Assembly (NCBI GenBank): GCA_902784585.1
Contig: CACZVM010000015.1
Coordinates: 1-42,142 of the forward strand
Source of the DNA: an uncultured Bacteroidales bacterium
GTDB lineage: Bacteria > Bacteroidota > Bacteroidia > Bacteroidales > Paludibacteraceae
Reading direction: 5' to 3'
Length of the DNA: 42,142 nucleotides
The translations under genes were made by a program, and so were the position numbers. Positions within the stretch are counted from its first letter, which is position 1, and each line of letters begins with the position of its first letter. Below are positions 30,840 through 37,109 of this stretch, in pieces. Below the pieces are notes generated by a model. The model had not been told where the DNA came from, did no database searches, and saw only the letters and a list, made by a program, of their open reading frames with translations.

Positions 30840-31384
30840 ATGGTCCCATCATCGAACGACAGATCCTGGAAGCCCTCCATGTCGATGTCGCCCAGGTCCA
30901 GCTGATCCTTGAACTCGTCGTCGAAGAGGAAATCGTCGTCGCCGCCCTTGCCACCGACACCGGCCAGCGGGTCATCGCTCTTGAGCTGCTTGGGCGCCTT
31001 GCCCTTGCTCTCCACGCACTCCACGCCGTTCATCGCACCGGCCTTGATCTCACGGAGGCTACCGAAGAAACAACGCTCGAACATAGGATCGAACACATAG
31101 ATGAGGCGCTGGCCCTGCTCGATGAGCAGGTCGCTCAGACGTGTCTCGTTCATCACCATGTTGTCGTACTCGAAGTTGGAATCCATCTCCACGAGCGTCA
31201 CCTCCTGGCCTTTCTCCCACTCGTCGTTGCAGAGGAAGAAAGAGGTCATCTGGTCGTCGGGATAACCGACACTCTGGAGGATCGCTTTGTGCAGGTCGAG
31301 GAACGTGGCATCGGCATCGGCCTCAAACACGCGGCGGAAATTCGGATCGCCTTCCTCGCACGAAAATGTAAGTTTGTATATCAT
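30833..31384 (-). CDS. pRiA4b ORF-3-like family protein
   Basis: The 183-aa sequence resembles the family named after plasmid pRiA4b ORF-3 / IS1096 TnpR-like proteins: MIYKLTFSCEEGDPNFRRVF, then TFLDLHKAILQSVGYPDDQMTSFF and EWEKGQEVTLVEM. An acidic Asp-rich C-terminus follows (DDDFLFDDEFKDQLDLGDID). Despite the family name there is no recombinase signature. These proteins are common single-copy genes in Bacteroidetes with unknown function. It has a clear promoter (31423-31454) and its stop codon lies inside the palindrome at 30818-30839. Confidence 0.8.
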   Translation of the reverse strand: MIYKLTFSCEEGDPNFRRVFEADADATFLDLHKAILQSVGYPDDQMTSFFLCNDEWEKGQEVTLVEMDSNFEYDNMVMNETRLSDLLIEQGQRLIYVFDPMFERCFFGSLREIKAGAMNGVECVESKGKAPKQLKSDDPLAGVGGKGGDDDFLFDDEFKDQLDLGDIDMEGFQDLSFDDGTMF

Positions 31385-31422
31385 CTGTATAAACGTATTA
31401 AATTTGTTTCACAATGAGGGTG

Positions 31423-31454
31423 CAAAGATACGAAAATTATTTCGTATAGCCAAA
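31423..31454 (-). promoter_or_regulatory. Promoter of the pRiA4b-like gene
   Basis: Minus strand TATCTTTG (31423-31430), TTTG (31451-31454) and a 20-nt spacer, 38 nt before the ATG. Confidence 0.75.
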
Positions 31455-31480
31455 AAAAAGTACAAAAAAATGGAAAAATA

Positions 31481-31512
31481 TTTGGTCATATCAAAAAAAA
31501 GCAGTAATTTTG
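31481..31512 (+). promoter_or_regulatory. Promoter of rplS
   Basis: TTTG at 31481-31484, 20 nt, TAATTTTG at 31505-31512. It shares nearly every base from TTTGGTCA to CACGCTTTTTC with the tRNA-Glu promoter. A ~150-nt leader follows (31513-31666) containing GAGTGAACG-type short repeats. Confidence 0.8.
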
Positions 31513-31666
31513 CACGCTTTTTCCGCTAATCAGGTCAAAGCACGTTGTGAGCCTCTGGCGATTGCATTAGGTATCAGCGAGTGAACGAATGAACGTTTAA
31601 CGAGTGAATGGCCGAATAGTAGTAAATGCTCATTGCGTATTTACTAATCCATAAATACAGAAAAGA

Positions 31667-32020
31667 ATGGATTTGATGAAAGTAGCCGAGCAAGCTTTTG
31701 CCGGTGAGAAGAAAGAACTGCCCGCATTCAAGGCAGGAGACCAGATAACCGTTGGTTATCGTATCAAAGAAGGTAACAAAGAGCGTGTACAGGAGTTCCG
31801 TGGTGATGTAATCTGCATCCACGGCAGCGGCGACAAGAAGCGCTTCACGGTGCGCAAGATGAGCGGCAACATCGGTGTAGAGCGTATCTTCCCGATGGAC
31901 AGCCCCTTCATTGAGAGCATCACTATCAACAAGTACGGTAAAGTACGTCGTGCCAAACTGTACTACCTCCGCGAGCGTACGGGTAAGAAAGCCCGCATCC
32001 AAGAGCGCCGCGTTAAGTGA
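31667..32020 (+). CDS. rplS: 50S ribosomal protein L19
   Basis: A 117-aa large-subunit protein at the 30S-50S interface. FKAGDQITVGYRIKEGNKERVQEFRG, the GVERIFPMDSPFIESI block and KLYYLRERTGKKARIQERR are diagnostic. The length is normal. It is monocistronic with its own promoter and a strong terminator. The ~150-nt leader is long enough for an autoregulatory structure, but none is recognised by eye. Confidence 0.97.
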   Translation: MDLMKVAEQAFAGEKKELPAFKAGDQITVGYRIKEGNKERVQEFRGDVICIHGSGDKKRFTVRKMSGNIGVERIFPMDSPFIESITINKYGKVRRAKLYYLRERTGKKARIQERRVK

Positions 32021-32021
32021 C

Positions 32022-32048
32022 AAAAGAGGCTTTCGGGCCTCTTTTTTT
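32022..32048 (+). terminator. Intrinsic terminator of rplS
   Basis: AAAGAGGC (32023-32030) pairs with GCCTCTTT (32037-32044) around a 6-nt loop; a T tract follows. Confidence 0.93.
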
Positions 32049-32060
32049 AATTCAGAATTC

Positions 32061-32106
32061 TTAGCCCTAAAGGGCACGATTATTTGCAAAGCAAATCTTC
32101 ACAATT
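32061..32106. repeat. Two-hairpin element, copy upstream of uvrB
   Basis: 46 nt identical to 22044-22089, ending 7 nt before the uvrB ATG. Confidence 0.9.
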
Positions 32107-32113
32107 CACAATT

Positions 32114-34228
32114 ATGAATTTTGAATTATCCTCTCCCTACAAGCCTACGGGCGACCAGCCGCAAGCGATAGAGGCGCTGGTCAGCGGCCTGAACGCCGGC
32201 GCAGACGCGCAGGTGCTGCTCGGCGTGACCGGTAGCGGCAAGACCTTCACCGTGGCGAACGTGATTGCGCAGGTCAACCGGCCGACGCTCATCATGAGTC
32301 ACAACAAGACCCTCGCCGCGCAGCTCTACTCGGAGATGAAGGCCTTCTTCCCGCACAATGCGGTGGAGTACTTCGTGAGTTATTACGACTACTACCAGCC
32401 CGAGGCCTATATCCCGAGTACGGACCTATATATCGAGAAGGACCTGAGCATCAACGAGGAGATCGACCGTCTACGTCTGTCGGCTCTGGCGGCACTGCTG
32501 AGCGGACGAAAGGATGTGATCATCGTCTCGTCGGTCAGCTGCATCTATGGTCTCGGTAGCCCGCAGGACTTCACCGCCAACAGCATCCATATCGAGCGCG
32601 GTCAGCAGATAGCGATGGACGACCTGCTCAAACAGCTCGTGGCCGCCCAATACGTGCGCAATGACATAGAGTTGGCGCGCGGACGTTTCCGCGTGAAGGG
32701 CGACACGATTGACATCGCCCTGGCCTATGCCGACTATCTCCTGCGCGTGGAGTTCTTCGGCAACGAGATAGATGCTATCCTCACCGTGGATCCCATCAGC
32801 CTGCAACCCACAGAACAGTTCGAGCACTACAACCTCAGTCCTGCCACTATCTTCTGCACCTCAGCCGATCGCATTGCCGCGGCCAAAGAGCAGATCAAGA
32901 GGGACTTAAGTAAACAAATCGACTACTTTATCGACCTGGGCGAAGAGCTCTACGCCAAGCGCATCGAGGAGCGCGTCAAATACGATCTGGAGATGCTGGA
33001 CGAACTCGGCTACTGCTCGGGCGTGGAGAACTACAGCCGCTATTTCGACGGCCGCGAACCCGGCACACCGCCCTACTGCCTGCTGGATTATTTCCCCGAA
33101 GACATGCTGCTCGTCATCGACGAGAGTCACGTCACCGTGCCGCAGATACGCGGTATGTACGGTGGCGACAAGGCGCGCAAGGACAACCTCGTCACCTACG
33201 GTTTCCGCCTGCCCGCAGCACGCGACAACCGACCCCTCCGCTTCGATGAGTTCGAGCAGAAAGTAGGATTAACCAATCACCTGACGGTGTCCCCGTTAAA
33301 CGGGGAAACCCTAGACGGAAGGGGCACCAATGACCAATTACCAATCACCAATCACAAATCCACCATCTTTGTCTCTGCCACGCCGGACGAGTACGAACTG
33401 GAGCGCAGCGAAGGTATCGTCATCGACCAGTTGATCCGCCCGACGGGACTGCTCGACCCCGAGATAGAAGTGCGGCCTACGGAGAACCAGGTGGACGACC
33501 TGATGGAAGAGATACGCGTGCGTATCAGTCGTGGCGAACGCACGCTGGTGACGACACTCACCAAACGGATGGCGGAGGAGATGGACGAGTACCTCAGGCG
33601 CTATGGCATCAAGTCGGCCTATATCCACTCGGACATAGACACCATCGAACGCGTCAAGATCATGGAGGACCTGCGCAAAGGCGCATACGATGTGCTGGTG
33701 GGTGTCAACCTGCTGCGCGAAGGACTCGATCTGCCCGAAGTCAGTCTGGTGGCCATCCTCGATGCCGACAAGAGCGGTTTTCTGCGCGACCAGCGCAGTC
33801 TGACGCAGACCGTCGGTCGTGCGGCGCGACACGTGCACGGCAGGGCTATCCTCTACGGCGACCGCATCACACCGGCCATGCAGGCCACCATCGACGAGAC
33901 CAACCGACGCCGCACGATCCAGATGCGGTATAACGAAGAACATGGCATCACGCCAACCGCCATCCGCAAGGATATCAACACCTCTGCGTTGGCCGGACTC
34001 TACAAAGATCCGGAGGAAGAGAAACGCCGCCTCAGCGCAGCTATCCGGGAGGGATGGAAACATGCCGAATGGCAACGCATGGACGCCAAGGCGCTACAGA
34101 AAGCCATCGGCCAGAAACGCCGTCAGATGCTGGCGGCAGCCAAGGAGACCGACTTCGAGAAAGCCGCTTTCCTGCGCGACGAATGGATAGAGATGAACAA
34201 TCGCTTGCAGGCGATTGGGGATTTATAA
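32114..34228 (+). CDS. uvrB: Excinuclease ABC subunit B
   Basis: The damage-verification helicase of nucleotide excision repair, acting with UvrA and UvrC. The 704 aa contain the UvrB N-terminal signature (PYKPTGDQPQAI), Walker A GVTGSGKT (37-44), the beta-hairpin region YYDYYQPEAYIPSTDLYIEK, the DExx motif LLVIDESH, VGVNLLREGLDLPEV, QTVGRAARH and a C-terminal UVR motif (DFEKAAFLRDEWIEM) that binds UvrC. Residues about 386-416 are an insertion just before IFVSATPDEYEL, built from a palindrome-bearing element (33286-33328) and a CCAATCA array. The ATG at 32114 is chosen because upstream in-frame starts lie in the repeat element. Confidence 0.95.
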   Translation: MNFELSSPYKPTGDQPQAIEALVSGLNAGADAQVLLGVTGSGKTFTVANVIAQVNRPTLIMSHNKTLAAQLYSEMKAFFPHNAVEYFVSYYDYYQPEAYIPSTDLYIEKDLSINEEIDRLRLSALAALLSGRKDVIIVSSVSCIYGLGSPQDFTANSIHIERGQQIAMDDLLKQLVAAQYVRNDIELARGRFRVKGDTIDIALAYADYLLRVEFFGNEIDAILTVDPISLQPTEQFEHYNLSPATIFCTSADRIAAAKEQIKRDLSKQIDYFIDLGEELYAKRIEERVKYDLEMLDELGYCSGVENYSRYFDGREPGTPPYCLLDYFPEDMLLVIDESHVTVPQIRGMYGGDKARKDNLVTYGFRLPAARDNRPLRFDEFEQKVGLTNHLTVSPLNGETLDGRGTNDQLPITNHKSTIFVSATPDEYELERSEGIVIDQLIRPTGLLDPEIEVRPTENQVDDLMEEIRVRISRGERTLVTTLTKRMAEEMDEYLRRYGIKSAYIHSDIDTIERVKIMEDLRKGAYDVLVGVNLLREGLDLPEVSLVAILDADKSGFLRDQRSLTQTVGRAARHVHGRAILYGDRITPAMQATIDETNRRRTIQMRYNEEHGITPTAIRKDINTSALAGLYKDPEEEKRRLSAAIREGWKHAEWQRMDAKALQKAIGQKRRQMLAAAKETDFEKAAFLRDEWIEMNNRLQAIGDL
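33284..33362. repeat. Composite in-frame insertion in uvrB: palindrome plus heptamer array
   Basis: GGTGTCCCCGTTAAACGGGG carries the palindrome CCCCGTT-AAACGGGG. A segment ending GGGGCACC follows, then CAATGAC/CAATTAC/CAATCAC heptamers (33327-33362). It encodes TVSPLNGETLDGRGTNDQ and then LPITNHKS. Confidence 0.8.
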
Positions 34229-34236
34229 TTGGTGAT

Positions 34237-35094
34237 TTATAGGTCGATGTGCGCTGCACAGACAGACTGATCCAGAAAGAGGGATGCCGACTGCGCAAAA
34301 CGGTCGGCATTTTCTGTAGTCAGATAGCGGCACGAACCGCCATGAGAGAGTTGGTCGCGGTACTCGGGATGACGCTGCAGATAGTCCTTCAGGCTATCGG
34401 CCACGAGAGAACCTTGAGAGATGATCCGGATAGGCCTACTGCTGATGGATGATAGCTGACGGCTTATCTTTGCCGCAAGCAGCGGATAGTGCGTACAGCC
34501 GAGCACGAGCGTGTCGATCTCGGGATCCTTGCCGAGCAGTTCACGCAGGTACTTGTCCACGAAAAACTCCGCTCCGTCGCTCTCATGCTCACCCGCCTCG
34601 ATCAGCGGCACCCACATGGGGCAAGCTTGTTGGGTTACCTGTAACCCGTCACCCGTCTCCCGTAACCCTTCCGATATCTTCTCCAACTCGAGCACATAGG
34701 ACTCCGACGAGACGGTAGCCGGGGTGGCAAGGATTCCGACATGACCTGTTTGGCTGATGGCCGGCACGGCTTCCACCGTAGGACGGATCACGCCCAGGAC
34801 ATTGACCCTTCGGGATTGGTGATTTATCTTCGGCAGGTCGCGTTGCTGGATGGTGCGGAGGGCCTTGGCGGAAGCGGTGTTGCAGGCCAGGATGACGAGT
34901 GCGCAGTCCTGGCTGAGCAGATACTCCACAGCCTGAAGCGTATAGCGGTAGATGACGTCGAACGAATGGGTGCCATAGGGCGCACGCGCGTTGTCGCCTA
35001 AGTACAGGTAATCGTACTCCGGCAGCACACGGCGTATCTCGCTCAGGATAGTCAGTCCGCCGTATCCACTGTCAAAAACACCTATCTTTGCCAT
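34237..35094 (-). CDS. murI: Glutamate racemase
   Basis: Supplies D-glutamate for peptidoglycan. The 285 aa have GVFDSGYGGL (Asp8, Ser9), the two catalytic cysteines Cys71 (ACNTASAK) and Cys200 (GCTHYPLL), and LGDNARAPYG. Three short stretches look like repeat insertions: residues 89-96 (KINHQSRR; 34811-34826), 142-155 (SEGLRETGDGLQVT; 34630-34672, ACCCGTC heptamers) and 213-221 (QLSSISSR; 34437-34465, GCTGATG type). Catalytic and substrate loops are intact, so the enzyme is probably active. It has its own promoter just upstream. Confidence 0.94.
   Translation of the reverse strand: MAKIGVFDSGYGGLTILSEIRRVLPEYDYLYLGDNARAPYGTHSFDVIYRYTLQAVEYLLSQDCALVILACNTASAKALRTIQQRDLPKINHQSRRVNVLGVIRPTVEAVPAISQTGHVGILATPATVSSESYVLELEKISEGLRETGDGLQVTQQACPMWVPLIEAGEHESDGAEFFVDKYLRELLGKDPEIDTLVLGCTHYPLLAAKISRQLSSISSRPIRIISQGSLVADSLKDYLQRHPEYRDQLSHGGSCRYLTTENADRFAQSASLFLDQSVCAAHIDL
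34437..34465. repeat. In-frame GCTGATG-type array inside murI
   Basis: TACTGCTGATGGATGATAGC and then TGACGGCTTA: degenerate heptamers encoding RQLSSISSR on the minus strand. Confidence 0.6.
34630..34672. repeat. In-frame ACCCGTC array inside murI
   Basis: Tandem 7-nt units TAACCCG/TCACCCG/TCTCCCG/TAACCC; encodes GLRETGDGLQVT on the minus strand. Confidence 0.8.
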
Positions 35095-35102
35095 TCCGGC
35101 TG

Positions 35103-35133
35103 CAAAGGTACTACAAATTTTTCAAATTTGCAA
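35103..35133 (-). promoter_or_regulatory. Promoter of murI
   Basis: Minus strand TACCTTTG (35103-35110) with TTG (35131-35133), 20-nt spacer, only 9 nt from the start codon, implying a very short or absent leader. Confidence 0.75.
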
Positions 35134-35364
35134 GATTTTATGCAAAAAAAGTAGTCTGTGCTTGCACAAGTGTGATTTTGTTTGCTTAAAATCTTGGAGT
35201 TTGCACCTGGAAAAGCCAATTGACTTTTGGCTTTGAAAAGGGAAGGCTGTCGAGGAGACAGAGCCGACCGAGAATGCGAACGTAACTTCGAAGGGCCCCT
35301 TTAGGGTAGTTGGTCGAAGGTACTACAAATTTTTGGAATGCGCAAGGTTTTTTTACAATATTTA

Positions 35365-35396
35365 TTTGTGTATTCGGATTTTTTGTAGTACCTTTG
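35365..35396 (+). promoter_or_regulatory. Promoter of the AAA/DUF4143 ATPase
   Basis: TTTG at 35365-35368, 20 nt, TACCTTTG at 35389-35396. The expected transcription start (about 35402-35404) is immediately before the ATG of the 29-codon leader. Confidence 0.8.
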
Positions 35397-35405
35397 CAGC
35401 CGAAA

Positions 35406-35495
35406 ATGTTGGAAAAACGGACAAAATACCGTCAAAACACATTGGAAAAACGGACAAAACACCATCAAAATATGTTGGAAAAACGGACAAAATAA
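35406..35495 (+). CDS. 29-aa repetitive leader peptide (possible)
   Basis: An open frame starting almost at the predicted transcription start and ending 10 nt before the ATPase ATG. It consists of LEKRTKYRQNT, LEKRTKHHQNM and LEKRTK, two full 33-nt units plus a partial one. Whether it is translated is not known; the repeats may instead be protein-binding sites. The exact 33-nt (11-codon) period keeps the frame open across all copies, which mildly favours coding. Confidence 0.35.
   Translation: MLEKRTKYRQNTLEKRTKHHQNMLEKRTK
35409..35495 (+). repeat. 33-nt tandem repeat in the ATPase leader
   Basis: Three copies (35409-35441, 35442-35474, 35475-35495 partial) sharing TTGGAAAAACGGACAAAA, with divergent 3' halves. 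Confidence 0.9.
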
Positions 35496-35505
35496 AGAAC
35501 TTAGT

Positions 35506-36849
35506 ATGCTTAAAAGACACATTGATAGCGTGTTAGACAGTCATTATGCATCTACTCGCAAAGCACTCTTATTGACAGGTGCTCGTCAAACCGGTAAAAC
35601 ATATGCTATTCGGGCATTTGCACAACGTGCCGGATTGCAGTTGGTGGAGTTGAATTTTATTCTGCAACCCGAGACGCGGCTTATTCCACAAGGTGCTGCT
35701 AATGTGCAGGATCTGTTGTTGCGTATCTCTGCTTACGCGAATAAGCCCTTGGAACCCGGTAAAACGCTCATTTTCTTTGATGAGGTACAAGATTACCCGG
35801 ATATCATGACTTGGGTAAAAGCGCTAGTCGATGACGGTCGTTTTAGGTTTGCCCTTAGTGGCTCGTTGTTAGGCGTAGAAGTGCAAAATATCCGTTCCGT
35901 TCCGGTGGGGTATATGGACGAATACCCTATGTTTCCATTGGATTTTGAGGAATTTATTCGCAATATTGGCGTTACGGACGAAGTCATAGATTCGATTCGC
36001 GCGTCATGGGAGCAGCAAACACCGGTGGATGCCTATATCCATGAGAAAATCTTGCGACTTTTCAACCTCTACTTGATCGTTGGAGGTATGCCTGCTGTTG
36101 TTCAGAAATATATAGATACGAATGATTTGCAGCATGTGATCAAGGAGCAGCAATCTATCTTGGCGCTCTATAAAAAAGACATCGCGCGCTACGACAAAGA
36201 TGGTAAGTTGTATATCAATGAGATCTTTGATCTTATTCCTTCTGAACTGAATGCCAAGAACAAACGTTTTATTCTCAAGAACCTCAACGAGCATATCAAG
36301 TTCTCGCGGCACGAGAATAGTTTTGTGTGGTTACGCGATGTGGACATGGCGCTTCCTACCTATAACGTAGAAGAACCGCGTGCGCCCCTTAAACTGAATG
36401 AGCTGCGCAATCTGTTTAAGTTATTCCAAAACGATGTAGGACTATTAGCCTCGCAATATGTAGGGGGTATCCAATTGCAAATCTTGCAAGGCGATGTGTG
36501 CATCAATAATGGTGCTATCTATGAGAATGCCGTTGCTCAGGAGCTGTATGCGCACGGATGGAATCTATACTATTTCAACAGCAAGAAACAAGGTGAGGTG
36601 GATTTTCTGTTGGAGCAAGATGCGGAGGTTATTCCTTTGGAAGTGAAGTCCGGAAAGGATTATCAGCGGCATGTAGCATTAACTAATCTACTTGCCAATG
36701 ACGAGTATGGCATCAAGCGTGCTATTGTGCTCAGTAACAGCAATATAGAAGTACGTGGCAAAATCCTTTATGCACCTGTTTATATGACCATGTTCCTGCA
36801 CCATCGTCCGTCCGATAGACCAATGATTTATCATCCGGAATTGCCATAA
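35506..36849 (+). CDS. AAA_14 ATPase with DUF4143 C-terminal domain
   Basis: A 447-aa P-loop protein with Walker A GARQTGKT (25-32), Walker B LIFFDEVQDYP and sensor-like ALSGS. A C-terminal DUF4143 domain carries a nuclease-like core GEVDFLLEQDAEVIPLEVKSGK, whose D-ExK pattern resembles PD-(D/E)XK enzymes. These proteins are abundant in Bacteroidetes accessory regions, often in several paralogues, with no agreed function; roles in mobile-element or toxin-like biology have been suggested. Base composition is more AT-rich than the flanking murI/uvrB genes. It stands alone with its own promoter and repeat leader. Confidence 0.88.
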   Translation: MLKRHIDSVLDSHYASTRKALLLTGARQTGKTYAIRAFAQRAGLQLVELNFILQPETRLIPQGAANVQDLLLRISAYANKPLEPGKTLIFFDEVQDYPDIMTWVKALVDDGRFRFALSGSLLGVEVQNIRSVPVGYMDEYPMFPLDFEEFIRNIGVTDEVIDSIRASWEQQTPVDAYIHEKILRLFNLYLIVGGMPAVVQKYIDTNDLQHVIKEQQSILALYKKDIARYDKDGKLYINEIFDLIPSELNAKNKRFILKNLNEHIKFSRHENSFVWLRDVDMALPTYNVEEPRAPLKLNELRNLFKLFQNDVGLLASQYVGGIQLQILQGDVCINNGAIYENAVAQELYAHGWNLYYFNSKKQGEVDFLLEQDAEVIPLEVKSGKDYQRHVALTNLLANDEYGIKRAIVLSNSNIEVRGKILYAPVYMTMFLHHRPSDRPMIYHPELP

Positions 36850-36915
36850 AGCAACCTCCTTTTGATTTACGATTTCTGCGGAGAACAAATCTACGCTTGG
36901 TAAATAAACGACCAT

Positions 36916-36959
36916 CGACAGCCCTTGCATGGACTAACGACAGCCCTTGCATGGACAAA
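36916..36959 (+). repeat. 22-nt direct tandem repeat upstream of the RAYT promoter
   Basis: Two copies of CGACAGCCCTTGCATGGAC plus AAA or TAA, 36916-36937 and 36938-36959, just before the -33 element. Confidence 0.85.
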
Positions 36960-36972
36960 AAAAATTTTTTTC

Positions 36973-37003
36973 TTGCACATGTGCAAAAAAAGCAGTACCT
37001 TTG
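36973..37003 (+). promoter_or_regulatory. Promoter of the RAYT gene
   Basis: TTG at 36973-36975, 20 nt, TACCTTTG at 36996-37003, with the AAAAAAAGCAGTA context also seen at the tRNA-Glu and rplS promoters. Leader of ~100 nt with a purine-rich AGAGGAAG before the ATG. Confidence 0.75.
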
Positions 37004-37109
37004 CAGTCGCAAAGGTTTTGAACACCAAAATCGACCGTGAAGTTGACCGAAGTCAAAAGCAACCGGATGAAAAGCTATATTCCGGCCTTTTTAAAAAAAT
37101 CAGAGGAAG

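Larger units (their letters stand above)
35095..35505. other. Intergenic region between murI and the ATPase
   Basis: The murI side carries a minus promoter (35103-35133). The motif GGTACTACAAATTTTT occurs at both 35108 and 35318, so the promoter-proximal stretch looks duplicated around a ~200-nt insert. The insert holds a hairpin AAAAGCCAA/TTTGGCTTT (35211-35237). At the far end are the ATPase promoter and a 33-nt tandem repeat. Confidence 0.6.

Noticed and set aside
31513-31666. L19 autoregulatory leader RNA
   Set aside because: The leader is long, but I could not identify a specific conserved structure; only weak GAGTGAA repeats are visible.
32084-32113. Upstream TTG start for uvrB
   Set aside because: It lies inside the repeat element, and UvrB proteins normally start close to the ATG at 32114 (MNFELSSPYKPTGDQ).
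35310-35405. Longer version of the ATPase leader peptide starting upstream of the promoter
   Set aside because: It would begin before the -33 element and be outside the expected transcript.
35409-35495. CRISPR-like array before the ATPase
   Set aside because: Only three contiguous 33-nt units without spacers.
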